Source: Mesotaenium endlicherianum (taxonomy: Eukaryota > Streptophyta > Zygnematophyceae > Zygnematales > Mesotaeniaceae). Taken from it: DNA of 64,000 nucleotides. A program made the position numbers and the translations under genes. The DNA lies in the NCBI GenBank assembly GCA_009602735.1, contig WELA01001079.1, forward strand, positions 1 to 64,000, in the 5' to 3' direction. This document shows, in pieces, positions 21,437-31,949 of the stretch (the stretch's first letter is position 1; every line of letters starts with the position of its first letter). The notes beneath the pieces were generated by a model. The model was not told the origin of the DNA. It searched no databases and was given only the letters and a program-made list of their open reading frames with translations.

Positions 21437-22600
21437 CTGGCCCAAGAGACACACGCGGTTGACCTCGCAGATACCGTCCACCTGCGTGAGGTGTGGAGGG
21501 AAGCCTATTGCACGCTCTATCTCTACGGCACCAGGCCGCTGGAACATGCCAATTTCGAGGTCAATATACATGCTGCGCTGGTCCCCCACGTGGGCCGCGC
21601 TGTCGTAGTGACTCACGAATGTTGGAAGCGCCCTCGTGACATAGTGGAGGACCTAACACTGATTTTGGGAAGGATGTGGAAAAGCGACCACCCGCTGGGC
21701 CAGGCGCGTCACATCGAGGATAGAGTTGACGTTGCGCGCGTGGCGCGGATGTGCGGTTGCCAAGGCCTCGAGCATGCCTGGCATGGCCAAGATGGTGAAG
21801 TAGGCACGCACGCAGTGCGCGAAGAAGTTAATCTGGGTAGCGTGGATGACGTCAAACGGCCAACGTAGCTGTTGCAGAGCTCGAAGTTGGTGCGCACGTT
21901 GGGCCGAGAATTATGGCGGACAGCCGTGTTCTCCATAACCCAGGCGAGCGTGTGCGGCAATTGGCGGTCCTCAACCATGTTGAAGACGCGGAGTAGATGC
22001 CAGAATAAGGCCGTACGCGGGTCATCGAGCGCACCTCCTTGCCCAGCGATGGAGAATCCCTGGCACTCCCAGCCAGCCAGCAATGATGAGGTCAAGTGAC
22101 CCAAGTCGTGTGATGAGCTCGGCGGCGGTGTCCCGGATGTCCATAGACCAGTCGGTCTGGGCACGGTGGAATGCGTGCGCAGTGAAGAGGTCAGTGAAAT
22201 GCTTGTGGCACAAGGACATGTGCCGGCAGACCACCTGCTGCGCCTCGGCATCAGGGTCCAGGTAGACGTACTGACGTACAGGAATGCTAGCTTGCAAGGT
22301 GGCGAGCAGCTCTGTCGCAATGCCGACAAAGAGCCTGTCAAGGACAATGCCAACAAGATGCTCGTCGAGTTGGTCGAAGTAGATAGGCGTAGGGAGGGGA
22401 CGACAGCGCATGGCGGGAACGCTTACCTGCGTAGGAGGAGGATAGATGCGGAGGACACCATGCTGATGGGGCGCTATGCAAAGGGCCGCCACAACGCGCT
22501 CGACACAGTCACAAGTAAGCCTTGGGAATGCGCTCGAATTGCAAGGAGAAGGCCTGGCATCCTTTACATCAGGGACCTGAGGCATAAAAATAAAAATGCA
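21437..22600 (-). pseudogene. DNMT domain of a retroelement, fossil D
   Basis: On the minus strand the domain order of a cytosine-5 methyltransferase can be followed. Motif I has VLDRLFVGIATELLATLQ, motif II has YVYLDPDAEAQQV, motif IV with the catalytic Cys has IAGWECQGFSIAGQGG followed by LDDPRTALFWHLLRVF, and a motif VI-like block has WVMENTAV. The C-terminal blocks have SILDV near 21,720 and ERAIGFPPHL with RVCLLGQ near 21,470-21,550 (motif IX-X region). It is close to the DNMT of element A and less so to D2. Neighbouring retroelement domains are not recognisable, so membership in a retroelement is inferred from this similarity. Broken. Confidence 0.7.
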
Positions 22601-24120
22601 CTAAATTAATTTTCACTATCTGTATTCTTCTTCTTACATTTTATGCCACACTATGGAAGAATCTTGCCCTTTCTCTTCAAGCACAATTTAGTTGGTGAGT
22701 GAACTCTACAAGTCTTCCTAGATTAGGCCCTATCCTACATTCAAATGAAGCATACTTCACCCTGCTCAGTAACTTCAAGAGCTATGCATCCCTGCTCTTG
22801 TCTCTTGTCCCAAAGTTTCTTCCTGCCAGCACCTCGCTTGGCACCTCCTTGCAAATCTGTGTAAGCTTACATAAGTGTATTGTGTACAACATCCATCGCT
22901 TGTTTGTCCTTCTTTGCAGACCTAACATGATGTTCTATGCTAGCATAACTATCCAAAAGCAACTTGGAATAAGAAGGGCGGTCGTAGAATCCTTCACAAG
23001 TGCCATTAAGACCAGACTCAGGATCATTCGTAACTGCAATATCGGTATCAGCTTCCACTTCGACTTTCTTCAAATCAGAAATAACACGAGTTTGAATTTC
23101 AGCGCGAATACACTATTTAACTATGTAATGACTTGGATAAACCACGTCAATTGCTTTTTGAGCTTTTGCACTTCAAATAACTTTCTAGCATCTTTCATCT
23201 GCTCTCATTTGACATGAAAGTCTACCTCTTCTCTTCAAGGATTCTTCAGATTTCCCCTGAAGAGGTTGTCAAAGGTGCCGCGCTTTGGTCTAGAAGGCTC
23301 CCTCTAGAGGTAGCGGCATTGATGACACAAGTGGAAATGCAGCGTTGTGCGGCGTGGCGCGGCGCAAGAGCACAAACATGCAGTATGTGTCAGTAAGAGT
23401 GAGTAGGTGGCACCCGTGTGCACTCGTGGCACCTTACTGCACCTGAGTGTACCTGATGGCACCTGACTGTGCTGACTCAGCCTGCCTGACAATAACAGCT
23501 ACATGCAGAAATGGGCGGTCAGCGACTTCAGCGATCACATACAAAAATAGCATGATGGCCATAGATATGCACAAATCAACGCAGATTGACGATATAGGAC
23601 GAGAAAGACAAAGCGGGACCAAGCGGGACAAAGCAAGCAAAAAGTTTGAGGGCGACAACGTATGGGCACATCTAAGCTTCACACAAATTATCACCGGTTT
23701 TCAATGCTAAGATTTGTTGACAACGAAATGTTGATATGCCTACAATTGAAAGGAGCAATCCGGGACGCTGAATGTGGTTTAATATCAATCAAGTTCATCA
23801 TTGCAGGCGCTATGTTAGATAGAGCTTGCAATGAAATGCAATATATTGCAATGACGTGCGATAGCTGAGCTGGCTTGCGCTGGAGTGCGACAATGCCGAC
23901 TAACTTCGCCGAGCTTGGTCCCTAATCCAACAGACTACGCGGCGTTCAAGCAACTTTTGAATGAACGCCATTAATTCTAGTTCTTTTGAAAACGACGACA
24001 TAAAACGCGTGTACTGTGAATTTGCCGACTAAAATTCCAGCATTTAGATTTTCCAACCTTGAAAAAACCTATATTTGAAAAAGGATCCATTAAAGATCTT
24101 CATTTTGATTTTCGGGCGTT
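22601..24120. other. Stretch without a confident gene
   Basis: Apart from the possible minus-strand exon at 22,871-23,112, I see no recognisable coding, RNA or repeat structure. Around 23,400-23,480 there are several imperfect GTGGCACC/GCACCTGA units. The flanks are DNMT fossil D and the 3' end of element D2. Confidence 0.4.
22871..23112 (-). other. Possible exon of an unrecognised gene
   Basis: On the minus strand an open stretch begins after an AG (TTAAATAG) with IRAEIQTRVISDLKKVEVE, continues DTDIAVTNDPESG and YDRPSYSKLLLDSYASIEHH, and ends at a GTAAGC donor-like site (22,870-22,865). It is charged and reads like real coding sequence, with possible further pieces on both sides (KDARKLFEVQKLKKQL near 23,190; RGAGRKKLWDKRQEQG near 22,820). 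I do not recognise the protein. It may be a decayed host gene or part of a mobile element. Confidence 0.25.
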
Positions 24121-24449
24121 ACTAATGTCGTGCCTAACAGTGTCGGACCCGTGGTGCGTGCGTGTCTTCCCAGCACATGTGCCTTCGACTTGGTTGACGT
24201 GTCGGTGCGTTGCTGCACGTGGGAATCGACCGGGTTGATCTTCCCTTGCACGTGTGTCGGTGACAGTCTGGTTGGGGTTTGACCCATTCCTGGTCTTCTT
24301 GCACTTGCATCATGTGGTGGGGCATCCCACACTTAGTGCTTCCCATGTTCAACCAGTTCCTCATTCAACACTAAGCAGAAATTTTAAAAAAGATAGCTTA
24401 TCTTCAGTTTCCCTTACACCCCTTCCTTTCAGCTGAGGCGTCCCTGCCT

Positions 24450-24650
24450 TTCTGCTGAAAGCTTTTATTTCCTGGCCCTATGGCTGGGGGTTTTGGGAAG
24501 GCAGTCAAGACATTCCCACCGTCCTGCCATAATCTTTTCTTCACCAATGCAGAAGGTGTGCCAACGGGCACCGACTTATCGCAGGTTACCATTGCTTCTT
24601 GATCATCCAACACTTTGCAGCTGGCACAAGGCATGGCTGGCACCAATTCC
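24450..24650 (-). pseudogene. PHD-type zinc finger at the integrase end (element D2)
   Basis: Just past the integrase C-terminal block the minus strand shows PCASCKVLDDQEAMVTCDK. Close downstream, cysteine and histidine blocks WHTFC and WECLDC fall at the spacing of a C4-H-C3 PHD finger. PHD fingers bind histone H3 tails, so the module is a plausible chromatin-targeting end analogous to the chromodomain of chromoviruses. The motif is seen as separate blocks only. Confidence 0.55.
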
Positions 24651-25980
24651 TCGAGCTCAGTCTTAACTGACGATCGATATTTGGCAAATGGCACAGCGAA
24701 CAATTTTGTACGTGATCTCTCATGGTCTTACCATCAGAAACTTCCAGTTCCAACACACCATTGTCGAACGCATGTTTCACGTGTAAGATTATTGCACCTG
24801 AACTGGTGTCAATGGTGGTCTTAGTCTGGCGCTTGCGGTAGACGAAGTCTCCTTCCAAGATCTGCGTCATTTGCAGGCGGTAGCTCCCATCTCGCGTCCT
24901 GGCGTAACGCTGCGTGTCTCTTTTCTTTGCAATTTTCAGATTGTCCAGGGCAGCAGGCATCATGTGCTCAAATAACACCTTGCGGCGCAACATGACCTTT
25001 AACAGTTCATCAGGGTTGTCCAGATCTTTCACCTGCTCATCTCCTGCTTGATGCTGCAGGGCACAATTGGACTTCTTCCCAACAGAATCTGATAAGGCGA
25101 GTAATTTGCCAAAGAAGCTTGCTTGCTAAATCTGTAACCCATAACCAGCCATGGCAGGGCCAGATCCCAATCACGCTTATCATGCTCAAGGCAAAATTTG
25201 CGCAAAGCAAACTTAATGGTTTACACCATCCGTTCTGCCCGACCATCTGCTTGTGGGTGGTCTCTAGACGTAGTGCGCTCGTCAATGAAGCATTTAACCA
25301 GGAGGTTCTGAAAAGATCCTTAGAACTCAGACCCTTGGTCTGTCAACACTTCTGCTGGGGCTCCATGACGTACAATCACACCATTGAGGAGCGCTCTTGC
25401 GGTCCCCAAGCTTTCCTTAGCGGTTAGAGGTACCACCTCTATCTACTTAGAAAAATGCTCAATCATGACCATAATGTACTTGTTACCTCGCTTGGACAGC
25501 GGTAACTCACCTGCGAGATCGCAGCTCCACCGATAGCCTAGGCCCATGATTAGCAGTGGTTGCACGTGTAGGTGTTGCTGCGTAAAACCAGCCTTGACGC
25601 GATCGCAACTTGTACAGGCCTTGATCACATCCTCACATTGCTGCTTCATGCCCCTCCACCAGTAAGACAGCTCCAGAAGATTGTATGTCTTCTTGACACC
25701 ATAGTGTCCATTTATTATGATGCATTTCCTGCACCAGAGCTCGTCTTTTGGTGGATTCTGGCACTAACTTTTCCTGACCAGTTTCTTCAATCTTGAAGAG
25801 GTTATTGCGTTTCCAGCAAAACCTTTTAGCTCGATGACCTACCTGGTCCTTTTCTTTTGCCGATAATCCTTCCATATGGACCTTCGTCTTCAACCAATGC
25901 ATAGTGGCTTGATCTTTCCAGATGTCTGAACTGAACAAAGGTAGGGGCTCAGCTTCTCCTGATGCTACCACTCTAGCCAT
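24590..25980 (-). pseudogene. Integrase (element D2)
   Basis: Minus-strand pieces show the N-terminal HHCC region (LVQEMHHNK, ACTSCDRVKAGFTQQ), the core start WSCDLAGELPLSKRGNKY with IMVMIEHFSK around the first Asp, and a C-terminal piece with RYARTRDGSYRLQMTQILEG, NGVLELEVSDGKTMRDHVQN and CSLCHLPNI. The last block is typical of the integrase end of this algal element type. Broken. Confidence 0.65.
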
Positions 25981-26420
25981 TTAAGCCAGGCAGGCGGCCA
26001 ATTCTGTGGGGCTGCTCAAATCTTCGTCTTCTCGAGCTCCTAACCTGTCGTGTGCGGATGGGTCCGGGTTCCTGCTGAGTCCATCAGCGTCGTTGTTGAG
26101 TATACCTGCTCGGTGTATCACCGTCATCTGGTACTCCTGGAATTTGAGAGCCCAACAAGCCAGTTTACCAGTGAGGTCTCCATTCTTCATCAGCCAGAAT
26201 AATGGCGAATGATTTGTGATCAACGTGAAGGGTCTACCCCATAGATACTCTCTGAAATATGCAATAGCCCAAACCACTGCCAGTAGCTCTCCTTTGTAGG
26301 ACAAGTAGTTGCTCTCCGCTCAGTTGTTAGAGCGCGAGGCATAGGCAATGACGTACTTCTCTCTAGGAATTTCCAACACTGCAGGTGTCCTAGGAGCTGA
26401 ACTGTCCTTCTCCCATGTTC
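25981..26420 (-). pseudogene. RNase H (element D2)
   Basis: It reads YVIAYASRSNN, then YKGELLAVVWAIAYFREYLW, FTLITNHSPLFWLM and EYQMTVIHRAGI, ending DADGLSRNPDP. These are the RT-linked RNase H blocks of Ty3 elements. The RT that normally precedes it was not found as a domain. Confidence 0.75.
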
Positions 26421-26899
26421 CAGTGGATGAGGGATGCACCATGGGAATGTGAATTCCCAAAGTCATGGCTTTGCGAATTACGCCATCCTCTCCCTCTCTC
26501 TGCAAAATCTCTGGGATAGGTTGTGGAGGAGGAGCCGTGGTTCCTTTCGGAACCCCTTCTCTCTGAGCTGTTCCCCTGTACTTCAAGTAACGCATCAGCA
26601 TCCGCCTGAAAGGTGCATTGCCTTCCCGGGCAACCTTTCTTGGTCTGCTTGCGCGACCGTGAGGATTTCCTTGTGTTGGTTCCACCTTAGCGATGCAGGC
26701 AGCCACTTCCTGCGGTTGTTGTAGCTAATGTGGGGTAGCTTCTGGTGCTGGCAAACTGGTGGTTGGAGTGCTGGATGTAGGCGACCTTAGATCGTTGTGA
26801 AGATCGGCCGAGCTGGGTCCTTCTATCACCAATTGGTCGTTCACCCAGTCATCCGTTCTGAGTTCTTCTAGCTCCTATAGATCCAGTTCAGGGGTAGGA

Positions 26900-27835
26900 A
26901 AACGTGGAATTGCTTCCTAAGTGTCCTTTTCAATGGTGACTGACGGCAGGTCGAACCCTGGAAGGTCTAGCATCTCTGCCTCATCTTCAACTGATTTCGC
27001 CGCTCCGGGTGGTGGCGTTTCTCCTTCATTATCTGTGTTGAGCTTTGCCAAGTTGACGATGGCTGATTGCAGAGCGCTTGCCGCCTTAGCCACTTTTCGT
27101 TCCTTGTGTTGTCGGGCGTCTGCGTCCAGAAGCTGCTCCATGATTTGCCTTGCAATGGATTCAGCAGTTTGACTGGCTGAACCCTGCTGTTGCCCCTTAG
27201 CTTGCGGCTCTAAGCTCATCAAGGCAGGTGTTGTAGACAGTGTCTTGTCCAACTCCTCCTGGCGTTCTTCGAATATTACTTCGAGGCATATGGTCTTTGC
27301 AGACCCTCCAAAATCTCCTGACTTCTGGCTACTCTCTTCGGCCCATTCACTAGAATTGCACTGCTGTTCTTGCCTTGGTACTTGGTTTAGGCAGTATCCA
27401 GTAGTTTCAACTGTAAGCTCAGGAGCCTTCTTCTCAGATTCTTCTGACATGTCTTGTAACGACGCTCGCTCTGGTGAAGACGATACACTTTTTGTTGGTT
27501 TCCCAGCTACTTGAGCTTTCCTGCCAACAGTCTCCGTGCCCAGCTGCCCTTAGGCTGAGGGGGGTATCACACACTGACCCGGCCTTTTCTGGGGTCTCTT
27601 GACGTCTTGATGTCGTTGTTCCGGGAGGTGAGCTCCCAAAAATCTTGCTGTAAGTGGCGTTTCTCACAGATAATGGGGTGCCATGCGTATCGTCCCCCAC
27701 TCCTGGTAGCGGTGCTGCTTGCTCAGGCGCTTGATCCCTCATGGGTGTATCCTCTCTTTCCAGAGGTGCTTGTAATTCATAGGTCCGATTATCAATCCGG
27801 TCCAATAGATCCTGACATCTCATGAGTGTTGCCAT
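26900..27835 (-). pseudogene. Linker region between DNMT and RNase H (element D2)
   Basis: Two open stretches: 27,835-27,434 (Pro/Glu-rich) and 27,450-26,917, which is acidic with a helical centre (ARQIMEQLLDADARQHKERK). No known domain is visible. The position is where RT and its leader would be expected. Confidence 0.35.
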
Positions 27836-28054
27836 CCTATCTCCCCTCTATGCTCTGTCTACAGCGGCTTCCGCTGCGTCTCTTTGCACCCAGTATTCTT
27901 CTTGTTGCTGGTGTGCCATTCTGATAGCCCTCTGGTCAGATGTTGGCACCACATTGATCCCAATTGTTACTGGTCTTGGTCTCGGCATAGGCTTGTTGGT
28001 GAAGGTCAACTGTTGCCATGTCATGATTGTTTCCACCAACCAAGTCATAGAGTG

Positions 28055-29596
28055 CTACCCGATCATGTTGCCAAAAACCTTTGCAGCCTCATCTGATCCT
28101 ACACCACCAGCCATATGCCGAGCTATGTTGTCGGGTATTCCAAGGCATTTGCCCTTTTCCACCGTGGTGGGCTCTTTCCACACGGCGTCTCTTTTATAAA
28201 TGTCTTTGACCATTCCTGGTCCACCTCCTCTGAAGGCTCGGGATCCTGGACATGTTGTGAAGGTAGGCAGTACCACTCTTGGCTGACCTGGTTCGTTGAT
28301 GACCCACTGTGGATAGGAATCCCTCCAGGTCACTGGTCTGGTATCCACCGCCAGTGCCTTTTACACTGTCAATGCTGTTGGTGAGCGTTGTGTAATGTCC
28401 TCCAATTCTCTCAGAACCTCGATAGACGTGCCGTTGGTCCAAAATATCCTGGCCCTATGAGACAATCCTTCGTGCTTGGCGTCGTTGATTAGCACATGAC
28501 GGCCCAAATTGGAGTCGAAAATCAGCCATTGTTCTCCCGACTTCATCTGCTTGTAGTCCATTCCTGGATGTACGTTCTCAATCACAAACACAGGTGGGTG
28601 ATAGTGCTGACGTTCCCGCAGTATGCTGATGATTTTCACCATCCATCCCCAGTGTTGTGCTCGTGGATCACTGAATTCCCTCTTGTTTCTAGCTTGAGCA
28701 AATGGTTGACAACGGAATCCAGCAAAGATCCAATCACTCCTGTAACCATACAGGTATTCAGGCTTCACGTATATAATGTTGCCTTCAGCAATGCACTCGA
28801 CATTGCTAGATACAAGCGCCAACCTTTGAAAATGATGCATTTGCCGCATCTGATTCATGACCTCTTGGAATGCTCGAAAAGTGTGGTCATTGTTGTCCAC
28901 ATACAGGACTTCGGCCACCTGTATTTCTCGCTGGATCAATGCTATGGTCCCACAGCCAAGTGCGGCAAATAATTCCAGCACCACCACTCCCCTTTTGCGG
29001 AAAGGATCTTCCATCCTGACAATGCCTTGCGGCAGCGGCTCCACTCCAAGCATCGGATTTGGAGAGGAGGTAACTGGGTAGGGTACTAGCAGCAGCTCTT
29101 GCGGGCTGTGGTCCCTATTACTCACATTTTCTAGCTGCTTCATGATCCGGAATTGCCATACCAAGGGTGTTGGCATGTTGATGCTTGTATAGCCTTCCTC
29201 TTCTTGCTTCATGAGGTTGTCGCTGGCTTCTGGGTACGTGTCATTAAAGTAGCAGTCTAGCAGTCCGTAATTTGCTTCTCCTATGCAAACCATTTTCACA
29301 GGAATCTCTCCTGCCGGCTGTCTATCTGTTGACTGGTAAGTCACTCTCTGTTTCCGCAGATCAATGATCATACCCAAAGGAATCAATGTTTCTGTTCGAA
29401 AGAGAACATCATAGTTCTCAGCTTCCGTCACTGTGCACTCCATGAATTGTGACGCCTCTTTAGGTTCCCCTGGATTTACTATGATTTTCACAAGCTTGCG
29501 GGTAATCCCACAAGATTTTGAGACTTGTCCTGAGGCAGTTCTCGATTGAAAAGGACTCTCTTTCAGGTCCCTTGTCGTCAAACCTAGAGCTTTCAC
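28055..29596 (-). pseudogene. Aspartic protease fused to cytosine-5 DNA methyltransferase (element D2)
   Basis: A 411-residue open stretch starts in a retropepsin-like region (NYDVLFRTETLIPLGMIIDL at 61-80). A C5-methyltransferase follows: motif I VVVLELFAALGCG (204-216), motif II YVDNND (232-237), motif IV FAGFRCQPFAQARN with catalytic Cys 296, motif VI FVIENV (337-342, the ENV Glu that activates the cytosine), and motif VIII HRARIFW (380-386). The next piece, 28,348-28,055, supplies the target-recognition end and motifs IX-X (VVLPTFTTCPGSRAFRGGGP; KCLGIPD; VFGNMIG). Such enzymes methylate C5 of cytosine in DNA. Domain order protease-DNMT in one polyprotein fits retrotransposon DNMTs of charophytes. 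It is part of a broken element. Confidence 0.8.
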
Positions 29597-30149
29597 AGCA
29601 CGTTCCCCAAAATGACTGGCTGTGCGCCTGTATCCAACAGGATGTTGGGAGCTGCCCTGTTGTTGAAGATCAGTGCACCATCCTAATTTTGCACTCTTAC
29701 GGTGCTAAAATTGGTGGGCAATGAGGCGGTATTTGCACCTCAGCTATAACCATCTGATGTCCGGCCTCTTTAACCATGAATGGGTAGGTGATGTGCAAAT
29801 CAGCGAGAGAAAGCAAAGGAGCATGCTGGATCCGGTGTTCCACCAGAGCCTTCAGCTTCTCCAGTGAAAAACTCAATGTCTTGCGCGACCCGGGCCTGGT
29901 TTGTCGTAGCTGCGAGATCTCGTTTTCATCTAAAGTGATCCGGCAAGTGTGAGGAACCTTTCCCGCATTCCTTGGCACCAGACGGTTGTGATCTACTTGC
30001 TCGGCAGCTGTTGCATCCACAGCCTTTTCAGGCAACCGCTTCTCGCCTTTGCAGACGGTCTTTTCTGCAATGTCTGCATCATAATAGACATTAAGCGCAT
30101 TTAGATTTGCAAACTGTGCTTTCAACTCAACGATTTCTGCACTCATAGC

Positions 30150-31880
30150 TTCATACTTCTGGTTACCCTTGCGGTTACCTGAGCCACCCTTTTGTTTCTT
30201 TTTCTCTTTGTCTGCCTCTTTCGTGGCAGCATTTGCCCAGGGCGGCTTTAGATTTGGGTTCTTAGACCAACACTCATCTTCCGAGTGTCCCTTCTTACTG
30301 CAATGTGCGCATATCTACGCTTTGCTAGCGGATAGTTGCTTAGCATCTGGGTACAGGCAGTCTCTCTTGTGATACTCTGATTTCCCGCAATTCCAACAAC
30401 TCTCTGCTGTCTCAGCAGTGTTGGCGTGCTTAGCAAACTTATTGAAAGACCCGCTCTTTTACCCTAAACTGAAAATTAGAGCTGTTGGCCTTAGGCGAAG
30501 AGAATTCCTCTCTCCTCTTAGGAGCCATAAGCGTCCTGGAAGCCTCTTTATACCATACTTTACCTTCTTCGACATTTCGTGCTATTCAATCGCCTCGTCG
30601 ATATCCCAGTGAATCCCGTGTTTTGCGGACGGATGTGGCCTAACGTCACGATCTGTTTCCTTGCCGAAGCACAACAGAAACTTGTCAGCCACTATTCTGG
30701 GCTCGTATACTTTTGCCTTTTTGGCAAGGTCTACCAATCTGGATTTGACCTCCATGACTGTCTCGTTCTTCTGACGAACAAAATGTACATAACGGTGCAC
30801 CTTAAGACTGCGATCCTCAGGGAATCGTGCCTCAAGCAACTTGAAGAAACGACCCAGGCAATGCGTGGCGTCTAGCTGGTCATCCCCAGCCTCCATATCC
30901 TTACGACAGCTAGCCAAGGCTTGCGCATGGCTTGCCTCTCTCGTGGCGCTATCGCTTTGCTGCCCATTGAGAGGTGTAGCTCTGCGTGTTACTCGTTCCT
31001 GAGCTTTAGCAATCTTTTATGACAGTTCTGCACAGACCTTTTGCAATTCTGCGACAGAGCCGACATCATCATCTTGAGGGGCAGCCTTCCGCTGACCCTC
31101 AGTGAGTTGCCTCATGGCCTCTGTTAATTCTTGTCTTAGTGCAACTAAGTCTATGCTCTCAACAGGAGCAGTTGTCATTGTTCTTCTTGAAGATAAAGTG
31201 GACATTCGGGCTTTCGCAGCCTCTTTCTGGATTTTTAAATCCCTAGCCCTTTTCTGTTCTTCAAACGCCCATTTTTGGGTGAGGTCCTCGTCCTTCCGGA
31301 ATTGGCGATATTACAGCAGGGCATCCTTGTCCAAATACTGAACCAAGCCTATAAATGCGACAGATTGCGTATAAGAAGAATCCTTCCGAATCTTCTCAAA
31401 GAATTATGCTCAATAGATCTCATCAAACTCTTCGAAAGTGAGACCATTTCCGCTGGTTCGTCCAATAAAACACTTTGCAGACAGCTTGAACTTAGGATTT
31501 TCATCCCGTTCATCACCGGCCATTTCGAACGGTGAAGAGGACTCACTGACTCTTCCCCACACGTCTTGCTCTCTGCCCAAATCAGGTGTAAAGGCTCGTA
31601 TGTTATCTGGGTTCTCACCGTTTGCGGAGTTATAACAAGACTCGTCGCTCGACGTTTGCTCACTCCACCGGTTGTCAGTATGCACAGACGTCTTACTTTC
31701 TCGTGGACTCTGGCTAGAATCAGAACCTTCTGCAAGCTCCACAGAGTGGTAGAGTCTTCCACTCCTCAATTGCATATACAGTTGAATTTCTCCGGGTCCC
31801 TTTCCAGGTTGAACACCGGCACCCTTCACAGGCCTCAATCCCCAACTGACTTGGAAATGCTTGTTCACCTGAACCAATCA
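30150..31880 (-). pseudogene. gag with zinc knuckles (element D2)
   Basis: The 5' piece (31,877-31,410) contains MQLRSGRLYHSVELAEG, a common gag start, and is acidic and Ser-rich. The piece 30,917-30,582 has CLGRFFKLLEARFPEDRSLK and VHFVRQKNETVMEVKSRLVD, the capsid-like Ty3 gag core. Near 30,430-30,290 two zinc-knuckle blocks are visible (CWNCGKSEYHKRDC and CAHCSKKGHSEDEC). A helical stretch with EIVELKAQFANLNAL follows. Broken. Confidence 0.65.
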
Positions 31881-31949
31881 ACCCAAGTTCTCAGAAGTAG
31901 GACAGAAGCGTCTTACTTCCACACAGGCTTTCGCCCAAGTTGAGGGTTT

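Noticed and set aside
22699-23217. 172-residue plus-strand open frame
   Set aside because: Its hydrophobic, Ser/Leu-rich composition is that of the reverse complement of a charged, helical minus-strand coding stretch.
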